Positions 20,415-29,884 of a DNA stretch of 64,000 bases are shown here, piece after piece. The notes beneath the pieces were generated by a model. That model was given only the letters and a program-made list of their open reading frames with translations, had not been told where the DNA came from and searched no databases. Origin of the DNA: Petroclostridium sp. X23. GTDB lineage: Bacteria > Bacillota > Clostridia > SK-Y3. The position numbers and the translations under genes are program-made. Where the stretch lies: the NCBI RefSeq assembly GCF_030013905.1, contig NZ_CP124862.1:3289051-3353050 (forward strand), in the 5' to 3' direction. How positions within the stretch are numbered: the stretch's first letter is position 1; every line of letters starts with the position of its first letter.

Positions 20415-21410
20415 ATGGAAAAAATAGTAGGAGAAGATAACTGGTTTAATATAAAAAAGTTTTTATCTGGGTTTTCAGGGGTTGGGAGGGACTATCGTTC
20501 AGAACTGGCTATGTCAAGCATCTTAATTGTTTTTTTTATAGTTATGAGCTTAGCTTCTCCATTCTTTTTTACTAAAAGCAATATCTCGAATGTTATTTCT
20601 CAAATAGCAGTGTTAGGGATTATTGCAATTGGCCAAACTTACGTAATTATCACTTCCGGAGTCGATTTGTCCGTTGGTTCTTTATTAGGATTGACTTCAA
20701 TGCTAATGGGTATGACGATGGTGAGGTATGGAATAGCTGCAGGAGTAGTGGTTGCTTTATTGTCAGGAATAGTATTTGGCATTCTTAACGGTATACTGAT
20801 TGGATATTTGAAGCTACCCGCATTTATTGTGACATTAAGCACGTTGTCTATTGGGAGAAGTATGACTTATGTGGTTTCAAATGGTAATGCTGTTACAGGG
20901 TTACCAAGTTCATTTGAAATGTTAAGTAAAGGTAAGATATTTGGAATTCCTTATTATTTGACTTTGGTCGTCTTTCTATTCTTTATCTGGTCTTGGGTCA
21001 CGAATAATACGACGCTTGGTAGATATACCTATGCCATTGGAAGTGATGAAGAAGCAACAAGACTGTCAGGAATAAACGTCTCTTTGTATAAAGCTATTCC
21101 GTATGTGGTTGTTGGTTTTTTAGTTGGAATTGCTTCATTGGTACAATCTTCGCGATTGATGGTGATTGACCCTACATTTGGAAATGGGTTGGAGCTAGAT
21201 ACTATTGCTGCTGTGGTAATTGGTGGCACCAGCTTTATGGGAGGCCGAGGTACTCTTCTTGGGACAGCTATCGGCGTTATACTCTTGGGCTTTCTTCGGA
21301 ACAGTCTTAATCTGATAGAAGTAAATCCATTTTGGCAAGGAACAGTCATTGGTTCGGTCATTATAGCTATATTGGTCATAGAAAAGGCAACAAGCAAAAG
21401 GCATTGCTAG
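20415..21410 (+). CDS. Sugar ABC importer permease (RbsC-like), first copy
   Basis: A 331-residue membrane protein with 8-10 hydrophobic segments and the family landmarks TYVIITSGVDLSVGS, GSDEEATRLSGI (cytosolic coupling loop) and AAVVIGGTSFMGGRGT. I take the ATG at 20415 behind AAAGGAG; the frame runs 40 codons further upstream but without a site. It probably works with the ATPase at 18479 and/or 21669 in importing a sugar. Confidence 0.88.
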   Translation: MEKIVGEDNWFNIKKFLSGFSGVGRDYRSELAMSSILIVFFIVMSLASPFFFTKSNISNVISQIAVLGIIAIGQTYVIITSGVDLSVGSLLGLTSMLMGMTMVRYGIAAGVVVALLSGIVFGILNGILIGYLKLPAFIVTLSTLSIGRSMTYVVSNGNAVTGLPSSFEMLSKGKIFGIPYYLTLVVFLFFIWSWVTNNTTLGRYTYAIGSDEEATRLSGINVSLYKAIPYVVVGFLVGIASLVQSSRLMVIDPTFGNGLELDTIAAVVIGGTSFMGGRGTLLGTAIGVILLGFLRNSLNLIEVNPFWQGTVIGSVIIAILVIEKATSKRHC

Positions 21411-21483
21411 TATAAATTTTTATGTCCCGGAATATAGTGCATATATATCATAAATTTTAAAAAGCAATTCTATAATAGCATCA

Positions 21484-21499
21484 ATGAAACATGTTTCAT
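21484..21499. promoter_or_regulatory. 16-bp palindrome, candidate operator
   Basis: Perfect palindrome ATGAAACATGTTTCAT upstream of the second ATPase gene. It resembles catabolite-repression (cre-like) or LacI-type operators but lacks their central CG. Confidence 0.4.
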
Positions 21500-21668
21500 A
21501 ATTTAAGCGGATATATGACAAAATATTTCGTTAAATAATTGACAATTTCATTTTTTAAAAGGTGGTGGTTATGTTTAAAATATATAAAAAGATCTAGAAA
21601 AAATTATATTTTACAATTATAGGTTTTTGATTTTAAAAAGGACCATAGTCTAAGAGAGGTGACGATAG

Positions 21669-23186
21669 ATGAAAAAAAACTCGGTAGCAGATTGTTCAGA
21701 GAAAAGCTCGCAATTACTTAAAGTATCCGGGATACGGAAAAGTTTTGGCGGCAATCATGTTCTCAAAGGTGTAGACTTTGCATTACAAGCTGGAGAAGTA
21801 CATGCGATTCTTGGAGGAAATGGTGCAGGAAAGAGCACCTTTATAAAGATTTTATCAGGAGCGCTTACACCTGACGCTGGGAAAATATCTTTTGGTGGTA
21901 AAGAATTATCCGAGCTTTCCCCTAATGAAGCATTTGACCTTGGAATAGCGACTATTTATCAAGAAACGAGTCTTTACCCGGACCTGTCTGTAGCTGAAAA
22001 TCTTTTTGTAGGAAGAGAGATTAGAAATAAATATGGCTTTATAGATTGGAAGACAACCATTAAAAGAGCTGAAGAAATTTTTGAAAGGCTGGGAGTAAAA
22101 ATTTCGCCATTCGCTAAATTAGGTGATTTGGGTAAGGCCACAGCACAGCTTATAGAAATCGGAAAAGCGCTTTCTTGCGATGCTAAAATTCTCATTATGG
22201 ATGAACCTACTGCATCACTTTCAGCAAGTGAGACAGAGCGATTGTTTCAAGTTATTGAAAAACTAAAATTCGATGGTACTTCTATTATTTATATCTCACA
22301 TCGTTTGGAAGAAGTATTTGAAATTACTGACCGCATTACCGTTTTACGTGATGGTATCATTGCCGGTACTGTAAATACAAAAGAAGTTGATCACGATTGG
22401 GTTGTTGAAGCAATGATCGGTCGGCGTGTAGAACAGTTATACTCAAGAAAAAGCCATCAATCCGGGGAACCGTTATTACAGGTTAAGAACATTACTTGTA
22501 CGGGTGCATATGAGAATATCAGTTTTACAGTACATAAGGGAGAAATTGTAGCTCTCGCCGGTTTAGTAGGATCAGGCCGAACAGAAATAGCTAGAGCGAT
22601 TTTTGGTATTGATCAATATGATGAAGGAAAGATCATCATGGACGGCAAAGAGTTACAATCAAACACATTGGAGGCAATCGAGTGTGGAATCGCTATGGTG
22701 CCTGAGGATCGTGGAAGACAGGGTTTAATATTGAATATGACTGCTGCTAATAACTTTTGTTTGTCTGCATTGCCTCAAATATCCAATTATGGGGTTCGAA
22801 ACATGAGTACAGAGAAAACGCTTATTAGCAAGCTTACAAAAGATCTTGTGCTTCATCCGGCAGATCCGGAGCTGCCTGCAAATGCTTTTTCAGGTGGAAA
22901 CCAGCAAAAAGTAGTAATTGGGAGATGCTTGGCTGTGGAACCGCGGCTGCTTATTCTGGATGAGCCTACGTGTGGTGTGGATGTAGGCGCTAAATCAGAG
23001 ATTTACCGCATTATGAGCGAGCTGGTAAGTCAAGGAATGGGTATTCTTTTGATATCTTCGGATTTGCCTGAAGTTGAGCATATTGCTGATAGGATCATTG
23101 TTATGCAGCATGGTCGTATTGTTGCGGAATTAAATGGCGGAGCAAACTCTGATGACATTTTTTGCGCGGCGATTGGAAAGAGGTGA
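21669..23186 (+). CDS. Sugar ABC importer ATPase (RbsA/LsrA-like)
   Basis: A 505-residue double-domain ATPase. Domain 1 has a full Walker A GGNGAGKST and Walker B ILIMDEPTASLS, with signature region LGKATAQLIEIGKAL. Domain 2 has the typical degenerate GLVGSGRTEIARAI, then SGGNQQKVVIGRCL and ILDEPTCGVDVG. It heads a tight gene set with two permeases and a binding protein, the order of an Lsr or rhamnose-type importer. The ATG is preceded by AGAGAGGTGACGATAG. Confidence 0.93.
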   Translation: MKKNSVADCSEKSSQLLKVSGIRKSFGGNHVLKGVDFALQAGEVHAILGGNGAGKSTFIKILSGALTPDAGKISFGGKELSELSPNEAFDLGIATIYQETSLYPDLSVAENLFVGREIRNKYGFIDWKTTIKRAEEIFERLGVKISPFAKLGDLGKATAQLIEIGKALSCDAKILIMDEPTASLSASETERLFQVIEKLKFDGTSIIYISHRLEEVFEITDRITVLRDGIIAGTVNTKEVDHDWVVEAMIGRRVEQLYSRKSHQSGEPLLQVKNITCTGAYENISFTVHKGEIVALAGLVGSGRTEIARAIFGIDQYDEGKIIMDGKELQSNTLEAIECGIAMVPEDRGRQGLILNMTAANNFCLSALPQISNYGVRNMSTEKTLISKLTKDLVLHPADPELPANAFSGGNQQKVVIGRCLAVEPRLLILDEPTCGVDVGAKSEIYRIMSELVSQGMGILLISSDLPEVEHIADRIIVMQHGRIVAELNGGANSDDIFCAAIGKR

Positions 23187-23190
23187 GAAA

Positions 23191-24183
23191 ATGTATAAAG
23201 AAAATAAGAATATTATATCACTCCTAGTTTTTTTTGCAGTAATTTTGATTACATTAAGTATTAAAGCTCCTGCATTCTTCACTCTTCAAAATTTATCTGA
23301 TATTGTACTTAATTCATCAACCGTTGCGATTGTTGCTTTAGGTATGATTACAGTAATACTGATTGGCCAGATTGATGTATCCGTTGGTGCTATTCTTGCG
23401 ATTTGCTGCGCGGTAACAGGTATGCTTGCAAAAGCGGGATTGCCCGTTCCGGTAGTTGTAGTGGCATCAATAGCTGTTGGAGCACTACTGGGGCTTATTA
23501 ACGGAAGTTTTGTTGCCCTTTTGGGTCTTGATGCTATTGTGGTAACTTTAGGTACACTAAGTATCTATCGAGGTCTTCTAATACTATGGACAAATGGAAA
23601 ATGGATTAGCGGACTGCCTCAGGAAATACTTGCAATCGGGCAGGGGAAAGTTTTCGGCATTCCTATTCCGGTCATTATTGCAGGTCTAGTATTTATCATC
23701 ATGTATTTGGTATTAAAATATGCAAGCTTTGGCAGAAATTTTTATGCTGTAGGCTCAAATTCAAAAGCAGCTCGTCTTAGCGGGATAAATGTTCGCAGGA
23801 CGCAAATAAACGCATTTATGATAAATGGAGCACTTGTAGGTGTTGCCGCATTGATCTATGCGACCCGTTTCGGCGGAATTCAGTCAAATACCGGACAAGG
23901 ATTTGAAATGACGGTAATCGCAGCAGTTGTGGTTGGAGGAGCTAGTACTTTGGGCGGTTCCGGCACAGCGTTAGGTACATTGCTGGGTTCTTTGCTTGTT
24001 AGTACTATCGGGACAATATTGATCTTCTTTAATATCAGCGCTTTTTGGGAGCAGGCTGTACAAGGTCTCATTATTCTATTATCAGTGTCATTATATGCAT
24101 TTGGTTATAAAGGAATGAAAATACCAATGTTATCTTCTAAAAAAGGGGTGAGTGGGAATGATAAACAAAATAATAAAGCATAG
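23191..24183 (+). CDS. Sugar ABC importer permease (RbsC/LsrC-like), second copy
   Basis: 330 residues, multiple hydrophobic helices, with TVILIGQIDVSVGAIL, GSNSKAARLSGIN and IAAVVVGGASTLGGSGT. The ATG at 23191 follows AGAGGTGAG by a few bases and the ATPase stop by 4 bases, indicating translational coupling. Its end overlaps the next permease by 26 bases. With the neighbour it forms the heterodimeric permease pair expected for LsrC/LsrD-type systems. Confidence 0.92.
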   Translation: MYKENKNIISLLVFFAVILITLSIKAPAFFTLQNLSDIVLNSSTVAIVALGMITVILIGQIDVSVGAILAICCAVTGMLAKAGLPVPVVVVASIAVGALLGLINGSFVALLGLDAIVVTLGTLSIYRGLLILWTNGKWISGLPQEILAIGQGKVFGIPIPVIIAGLVFIIMYLVLKYASFGRNFYAVGSNSKAARLSGINVRRTQINAFMINGALVGVAALIYATRFGGIQSNTGQGFEMTVIAAVVVGGASTLGGSGTALGTLLGSLLVSTIGTILIFFNISAFWEQAVQGLIILLSVSLYAFGYKGMKIPMLSSKKGVSGNDKQNNKA

Positions 24184-25114
24184 CCATATTCTTGCTTTAC
24201 TTTTCGTTTTAGTAGTCGTTATTGCTGCAATGTCGATAATTACACCATACTTTTTCTCTGTATCGTATTTAGTCAATGCGACAAGGTTTATTGCGGAGGT
24301 AGGTTTTATCGCGTTGGGAATGACCCTTGTAATACTTATAGGAGGAATAGACCTTTCGGTAGGGTCAGTAGTCGCTTTATCCGCCGTTTCTCTTGGAATG
24401 TTTTTGCAGAGCGGAATGAATGAAGTTATGGCTGTTGTCATGGCTTTAGTAATTAGTATTTTGGCGGGATTAGCAAATGGTCTTATTGTAAGCAAAATGA
24501 AAATTCCACCAATTATAGTAACTTTGGCAACTATGGCTGTATATCGAGGAATCGCTATAGGAATGTCTTCCGGACACTCTTTCCGGATTTCTGAGAAATT
24601 GTTTTTTATTGGACAAGGATATGTTCTGGGATTACCGGTGCAATTTCTACTGTTAATTGCTGCACTTATATTTGTTATGCTGCTCTTGCATAAAACAAAT
24701 TTAGGATTAAATCTAATAGCCATTGGCTATAACGAAGAAGCCTCTAAATTTTCCGGCTTAAATATTAATAAAGAAAAGATTACAGTATATATTCTATCAG
24801 CATTCTTTAGTGCCGTAGCAGGAATCATTTTCGCCAGCCGTGTTACCAGTGCCAAAGCAGACTTTGGGACAGGTTATGAACTAGATGCAATCACCATGTC
24901 TGTACTTGGGGGTGCCTCTCTTGCAGGGGGAAAAGTTAGTATCGTAGGAACGTTTCTTGGCGCTACCATTGTCATATTATTACGCTTAGGATTGACAACA
25001 GCGGTAGTACCTTCAGAAGTACAGTCTATCCTTATTGGCGCAATACTGATTGGTTCAGTAAGTATCAATAGTATAATGGCAATGCGTAAGAAAAGCGGAG
25101 TAAAAGAGGTGTAA
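24158..25114 (+). CDS. Sugar ABC importer permease (RbsC/LsrD-like), third copy
   Basis: 318 residues with TLVILIGGIDLSVGSVVALS, IGYNEEASKFSGLN and ITMSVLGGASLAGGKV. The ATG at 24158 lies inside the 3' end of the previous permease gene behind AGGGGTGAG. Partner of the 23191 permease; both follow one ATPase and precede one binding protein. Confidence 0.92.
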   Translation: MINKIIKHSHILALLFVLVVVIAAMSIITPYFFSVSYLVNATRFIAEVGFIALGMTLVILIGGIDLSVGSVVALSAVSLGMFLQSGMNEVMAVVMALVISILAGLANGLIVSKMKIPPIIVTLATMAVYRGIAIGMSSGHSFRISEKLFFIGQGYVLGLPVQFLLLIAALIFVMLLLHKTNLGLNLIAIGYNEEASKFSGLNINKEKITVYILSAFFSAVAGIIFASRVTSAKADFGTGYELDAITMSVLGGASLAGGKVSIVGTFLGATIVILLRLGLTTAVVPSEVQSILIGAILIGSVSINSIMAMRKKSGVKEV

Positions 25115-25273
25115 TTAAAAAATATAACGACTATTTTTATCACATCGAGAATGTAGATCAAAGTAAAAAAAGTTTTAAAACCCAAGCATCTATAGGGGGT
25201 GATAGCTCAAAAATACATAAAGCAAGAATTTATTACTTCTAAAACATTTTAATTTTTAAAGGGGGAACTTATT

Positions 25274-26335
25274 ATGAACATCAGAAAAAGCCTAGTAGCG
25301 GGAATGCTTGCTTGCACAATGTTATTTGCTGCAACAGCGTGTGGAAAAGCGCCGGAAAGCGAAAAAGCACCAAAGGGTCAGAAAACTTCAGAAAATGGTC
25401 AAGCTGCAGAGACAGCAAAGGATAAAAAATTTCGTGTAGTGGTAATGCCTAAAGTAGTGGGGATTGATTATTACAATGCCGTAAAAAAAGGTGTTGACCT
25501 TGCAGACCAAGAGTTAGATAATGTTGAAGTAACCTGGATGGGTCCAACAGAAGCTAAGGTTGAAAAGCAGATTGAAATGCTTGAGACTGTAATCCCTACA
25601 AAACCGGATGTAATTGCAGTTGCTGCCAATGACCCGGATGCGATTGAGCCTGTATTAAAGAAAGCAAAAGAAAAAGGTATAAAGGTTATTAGCTGGGATG
25701 GAGATGCAAAAACCCGTGATTTCTTCGTTAACCTTGTAGATTATGATGCCTTTGGTAGTGCTTTAGCAGAATCAATGGTAGCTCAAGTAGGTGAAAAAGC
25801 GGATATCGCGATCGTAACCACAACTTTTACCGCACCTAACCAGGTATTATGGATTGAAGCAATCAAAAAGACCCTAGCTGACAAGTATCCTGAAGTAAAA
25901 ATACTTGATACACGCCCTGCCGGTGAAGATACCCAAAAAGCCTTTCAGATTACTCAGGACTATCTAAAAACTATGCCAACACTTAAAGGAATCATCGCAT
26001 TAGGAGCTCCAAATCTTCCAGGTGCTGTTGATGCAGTAAAACAAGCAGGGATGACAGATAAGATTGCTGTAGTTGGTAATGCAACACCAAATATGATGAA
26101 AAACTATCTAAAAGAAGGATTAATTAAAAATGTTTTACTTTGGAACGCTCCGGACCATGGATATTTAACAGTATATTCTGCATTACAGTTGCTTACTGAA
26201 GGTGTAGAAGCAGATAAGCCTTTTAAAGCAGGAAGTCTAGGGGAATTTACGCCGGCAAAAGATGATATTAGCTTACAAATAGCGCTTCCGATTAAAGAGT
26301 TCACTAAGGATAATGTAGATCAATTTGATTTCTAA
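25274..26335 (+). CDS. Lipoprotein sugar-binding protein, LsrB/RhaS-like
   Basis: A 353-residue type 1 periplasmic-binding-fold protein with signal peptide and lipobox FAATAC (Cys23), followed by a polar linker. Matches to the LsrB (AI-2) and RhaS (rhamnose) group include VMPKVVGIDYY, GPTEAKVEKQIEML and VISWDGD. Of the AI-2 contact residues I recall for LsrB, the Lys (K60) and the WDxD aspartate appear present. The adjacent Asp-Gln pair reads Ala-Pro here (A187-P188) and the Pro near 243 is Leu. AI-2 binding is therefore doubtful; another sugar such as a deoxyhexose is as likely. GGGGGAAC precedes the ATG. Confidence 0.85.
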   Translation: MNIRKSLVAGMLACTMLFAATACGKAPESEKAPKGQKTSENGQAAETAKDKKFRVVVMPKVVGIDYYNAVKKGVDLADQELDNVEVTWMGPTEAKVEKQIEMLETVIPTKPDVIAVAANDPDAIEPVLKKAKEKGIKVISWDGDAKTRDFFVNLVDYDAFGSALAESMVAQVGEKADIAIVTTTFTAPNQVLWIEAIKKTLADKYPEVKILDTRPAGEDTQKAFQITQDYLKTMPTLKGIIALGAPNLPGAVDAVKQAGMTDKIAVVGNATPNMMKNYLKEGLIKNVLLWNAPDHGYLTVYSALQLLTEGVEADKPFKAGSLGEFTPAKDDISLQIALPIKEFTKDNVDQFDF

Positions 26336-26501
26336 GTCGACAAATAGATCTTTTCAAAAAACGATATGAAGGCTAATTGCTACGATTAGCCTCCGGATAG
26401 AAGATTTTCAAGTTTTAGGGGGAGGATTTACCTTAAGGGTAAAAAACTTCCTCTGAAATTATGGATTCAGTTTACTAATCATTGTTATGAGGAGTGACGC
26501 T

Positions 26502-27335
26502 ATGAAAAATTTGAAGTTATACGTGCTGGATTTAGGCCGGATGCGAATGGACCAAAACCTGATCGTCAGTCAGTCTATTATTGCTGACAGCGTTAACCCA
26601 AACAAGGTTACCCAACATACCGAATTTCCTGTTCAGGCATTTCTTATTGAAAGCTCGGAGGGATATGTGCTTTATGATACAGGATGTAATCCTGCGTCAA
26701 TGGGACCAAATGGACGTTGGCCGCTTGAGTTCCAACAAAAGGTACCTTACTACGGCAACGAGGAATGCTCAACATTAAACAGACTTAAACAGCTGGGAGT
26801 TGCTCCTGACGATATTAAATGGGTGATACTATCCCATATGCATAATGATCATGCGGGTTGTGTAGAATATTTTCCTAAGTCTAAGTTTATCGTTCATAAA
26901 GATGAATTTGATGCTGCTGTTCATGCATATGCTACCCATGATTATATGAGTTCATATATTTGGCATGATATTGATGCTTGGACAAGACAGAAGATGGATT
27001 GGAATTTTATAACCAATAGTGATGGAGATATTTCTTTATTACCGGGATTAACAATACTCAATCTGGGTTCCGGTCATGCCCGGGGAGTACTAGGGTTGCA
27101 CATCGAGCTTCAAAACACCGGTGGAGTGATTATAACATCTGATGCGATATATTCAAGTGATAACTTTGGAGAGCCTTTACGCGAGCCGGGAGTTGTATAT
27201 GATACAGTAGGGTGGAGAGCAGCCGCTAAACGAATTAAATCTTTAGTAAGTCAAACCAATTCACGGGTTTGGTTCGGCCATGATGCTAAGCAGTTTGAAG
27301 GGCTTAAAAAGTCTACCGAAGGGTATTATGATTGA
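26502..27335 (+). CDS. Metallo-beta-lactamase-fold hydrolase, N-acyl-homoserine-lactonase-like
   Basis: A 277-residue protein with the dinuclear zinc signature HMHNDH (H112, H114, D116, H117), H192 in SGHARG, D214 in TSDAIY and H260 in FGHDA: the full metal-ligand set. The overall layout resembles AttM/AiiA-type lactonases. It lies in the importer operon, 166 bases after the binding protein gene, so hydrolysis of an imported sugar lactone or of a lactone signal is possible. The ATG at 26502 is used because GAGGAG is just upstream; an ATG at 26487 overlaps that site. Confidence 0.85.
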   Translation: MKNLKLYVLDLGRMRMDQNLIVSQSIIADSVNPNKVTQHTEFPVQAFLIESSEGYVLYDTGCNPASMGPNGRWPLEFQQKVPYYGNEECSTLNRLKQLGVAPDDIKWVILSHMHNDHAGCVEYFPKSKFIVHKDEFDAAVHAYATHDYMSSYIWHDIDAWTRQKMDWNFITNSDGDISLLPGLTILNLGSGHARGVLGLHIELQNTGGVIITSDAIYSSDNFGEPLREPGVVYDTVGWRAAAKRIKSLVSQTNSRVWFGHDAKQFEGLKKSTEGYYD

Positions 27336-27366
27336 GAATTAAAAGATATTGAGATGGTTTTTTTGC

Positions 27367-27413
27367 GAAAACCTTCGCTGTCAGAAATAACAACTGGAAG
27401 CGGAGGTTTTTAT
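27367..27413 (+). terminator. terminator after the lactonase-like gene
   Basis: Imperfect stem AAAACCTTCGCT with AGCGGAGGTTTT, followed by T residues. It divides the cluster into an upstream unit and a unit for the second binding protein. Confidence 0.75.
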
Positions 27414-27549
27414 TATATACCGATATATTGAGGATTTAGATTTTTGGTTTCAATTCCAGTACTTACCCAAAGGAGAATGACGTATTGCTGTCGAATATAT
27501 TTAGATAGATAGAATATGTTTATATTAGTTGGCTATATGGAGGAAAGAA

Positions 27550-28569
27550 ATGAAGAGATTTGTCATAGGAATAGTAATCCTGCTATTGGTTATTGGAAGC
27601 ATAGGCTGTACGTCCATTTCGAATAAAAATAATACACCGGATAGTGACAGCGTTGCAGTTGTGAAAGATAAAAAGATCATTGCCTTTATCGCACCAAGCC
27701 AGGAAATACTTTTTTTTCAATGGATAAAGTATGGAATTGAACAGGCAGCGCAACAAGCAGGGTATAAAGTAGTGACTTATGATTCACATAATTCTGCGAG
27801 TCAACAAGCTGCAAATGCACAAACAGCTATTACTGTTGGAGTATCAGGTGTGGTACTAACGCCCTTTAGCTCGGCAAGCTGCCCAACTGTACTGAATTTA
27901 TTTGAAGAAAATAACATACCTGTGACTTTTGCTACAATAGGCCCGGATCCGAATGTGGAGAATTATACAAGTTTAATTACTGCTGAGGATTATACGGCGG
28001 GATATGAAGCCGGAAAATATCTTGCCCAAAGTGCAAAAGAACTAGGAGGAACTGAAATAGGGGTTCTTTCGTTACCGCTAGACCGTACTAATGCCATTAA
28101 TAAAAAAGCAGGGTTTGAGAAAGCATGCGAAGAGGAAGGGGTAAAAATAGTGCAGATTCTTCAAAGCCGTGGACTGACTGTAGGGGAAGCTGTTACTCAA
28201 GCGGCAGATATGCTCACTGCTCACCCAAATATTAAAGGAATATATGGGATGTATGAGCAAGCTGGAATTGGTGCAGTACGTGTTTTAGAGACTCAAGGAA
28301 GAACGGGTAAAGTTGCGATAGTATCTTCTGATGGAAGTCCCGAATCTATCAATTATGTTAGAAAAGGTTATATCAATGGAATCGCTGTTCAACCGGCAGT
28401 AGGGCAAGGTAAAGTTGCAACAGAGCAATTAATTAAAGCGATAAATGGCGAAGAAGTTGAAAAAGAAATTGTCTTAAAAGAACCTTTAGTAACCAAAGAG
28501 AATATAGATGAACCTTATATTCAACAAATATTACAACTTGCATATCCTCCGTCTGCCGGTTCTTACTAA
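27550..28569 (+). CDS. Second lipoprotein sugar-binding protein (RbsB-like)
   Basis: 339 residues, signal peptide with lipobox IGSIGC, then a serine- and asparagine-rich linker and a type 1 periplasmic-binding fold with FIAPSQEILFFQWIKYGIEQ at the start of the mature domain. It is clearly different from the binding protein at 25274, so a second ligand is likely. The ATG at 27550 follows TGGAGGA. It is followed 195 bases later by its own permease gene. Confidence 0.88.
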   Translation: MKRFVIGIVILLLVIGSIGCTSISNKNNTPDSDSVAVVKDKKIIAFIAPSQEILFFQWIKYGIEQAAQQAGYKVVTYDSHNSASQQAANAQTAITVGVSGVVLTPFSSASCPTVLNLFEENNIPVTFATIGPDPNVENYTSLITAEDYTAGYEAGKYLAQSAKELGGTEIGVLSLPLDRTNAINKKAGFEKACEEEGVKIVQILQSRGLTVGEAVTQAADMLTAHPNIKGIYGMYEQAGIGAVRVLETQGRTGKVAIVSSDGSPESINYVRKGYINGIAVQPAVGQGKVATEQLIKAINGEEVEKEIVLKEPLVTKENIDEPYIQQILQLAYPPSAGSY

Positions 28570-28682
28570 ATTATAATATTCTTGTTGATTAAAGTTATAT
28601 TTGAAAATAATAGATATAGTTAAAAAGAAAAGCTCGGAGATTGGCACAACTTAAAAATGGAGAGATATGCTGAGTTTTACTA

Positions 28683-28763
28683 TTGAAAAACTGGGATTGG
28701 CAACATGACAAGATGATGTTGCTGCTTATCGCTGCGCTTATAGTGAGGCCAGGAGGAAAATAA
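28683..28763 (+). other. 26-codon open frame, possible permease remnant
   Basis: The frame starts at a TTG and ends with a TAA one base before the next ATG. The product would be hydrophobic, ending MMLLLIAALIVRPGGK, which resembles the C-terminal end of transporter permeases. It lacks a good ribosome binding site. It could be decayed coding sequence or chance. Confidence 0.3.
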
Positions 28764-28764
28764 T

Positions 28765-29832
28765 ATGAAAGATACCAGAGAAACAATTAAAAGAAAGAAA
28801 GATATAGATACGGCATCCGATCATCTTAATATTATGAGTTCAGGTTCTAAACTGAAAAAGACTACTCTATCAGCTGATGAACGGCTGAGTTTACGCAAAA
28901 TAATACATCGTTATCGGCTGGAACTAGGGAGATTTGCAATACTATGCATTTTGTTTGTAATTTTGGAAAATATTACAGGAACAGCTATTTCTGCTGCAAA
29001 TATAAGAAATGTGCTTCAATCGGTAGCACCACTGTTTTTTATTGTCTTAGGTCAACTGCTTGTGATGATAGCGGGTGGAATAGATTTTTCAGTAGGATCT
29101 GTTTTTTCCTTTGCTGGTATGGTTTGTGCAATTGTAATGGTGCATTATGGTATATTTCCGGCTGTTATTGCGGCGCTTGTTGTTGGAGCGGCTTGTGGTG
29201 CTATAAACGGTTTTTTGGTTGTAAAGGTTAGGATAGCACCTTTTATTGCAACATTTGCCATGTATGTTATCGCTGCCAGCTTAGCTTTTGTTACGACAAA
29301 TGGAAATTCTATCACACTAAAGCATGAGGCTTTTTCTTTGTTTGACCGCGGACATTTTATTTATGGTATACCTAACTACATCACGTATATTATAATTGCA
29401 GTAGTGTTGTTTCATTTTGTTTTGAAAAAAACAATATTCGGAAGACAAATTTACGCAACCGGAAGCAATGAAGAGGCTGCGCGTCTTGTAGGTATTCCAA
29501 CTGGAAAAATAAAATTTTCAGCTTATATATGCTGCGGTTTTCTCACAGCTATTGCAGCAATAATGAATGCATCATTTTTAATGACTGTAGAATGCTCGGC
29601 AGGACAAGGCTTGGAACTAAATATAATTGCAGCAGCGATTATTGGTGGCGCTAGCCTTTTTGGCGGTACCGGTACGGCATTAGGAGCATTAATAGGTACT
29701 GTGATTGTTGAAAGCATAAGAAACGGTATTAACCTTCTTGGGATCAATGCATTTTGGAGCGGAACGGTTACCGGCGTAATTACCCTTTTAACAGTTTTGT
29801 TAAGCAATGTGCATCAAAGACAAAAGAATTGA
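28765..29832 (+). CDS. Sugar ABC importer permease (RbsC-like), fourth copy
   Basis: 355 residues: a polar N-terminal extension of about 50 residues not found in the other copies, then the hydrophobic core with LLVMIAGGIDFSVGSVF, GSNEEAARLVGI and IAAAIIGGASLFGGTGT. AGGAGG precedes the ATG. It has no ATPase gene next to it, so it must share the ATPase at 21669 or 18479. Confidence 0.9.
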   Translation: MKDTRETIKRKKDIDTASDHLNIMSSGSKLKKTTLSADERLSLRKIIHRYRLELGRFAILCILFVILENITGTAISAANIRNVLQSVAPLFFIVLGQLLVMIAGGIDFSVGSVFSFAGMVCAIVMVHYGIFPAVIAALVVGAACGAINGFLVVKVRIAPFIATFAMYVIAASLAFVTTNGNSITLKHEAFSLFDRGHFIYGIPNYITYIIIAVVLFHFVLKKTIFGRQIYATGSNEEAARLVGIPTGKIKFSAYICCGFLTAIAAIMNASFLMTVECSAGQGLELNIIAAAIIGGASLFGGTGTALGALIGTVIVESIRNGINLLGINAFWSGTVTGVITLLTVLLSNVHQRQKN

Positions 29833-29852
29833 GTAGTTTAAATATAGCAACA

Positions 29853-29884
29853 AAAAGTCGACCTGTTTTTACAGGTCGACTTTT
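29853..29884 (+). terminator. terminator closing the sugar import cluster
   Basis: A 14-bp perfect stem AAAAGTCGACCTGT with loop TTTT and its complement ending in T residues. Confidence 0.9.

Noticed and set aside
21484..21499. Third parS site
   Set aside because: The palindrome ATGAAACATGTTTCAT has half-sites in the opposite order to parS and lacks the CACGTG core.
24130..24723. 197-codon minus-strand frame opposite the third permease gene
   Set aside because: Composition follows the complement of a well supported permease gene; no ribosome binding site or family motif.
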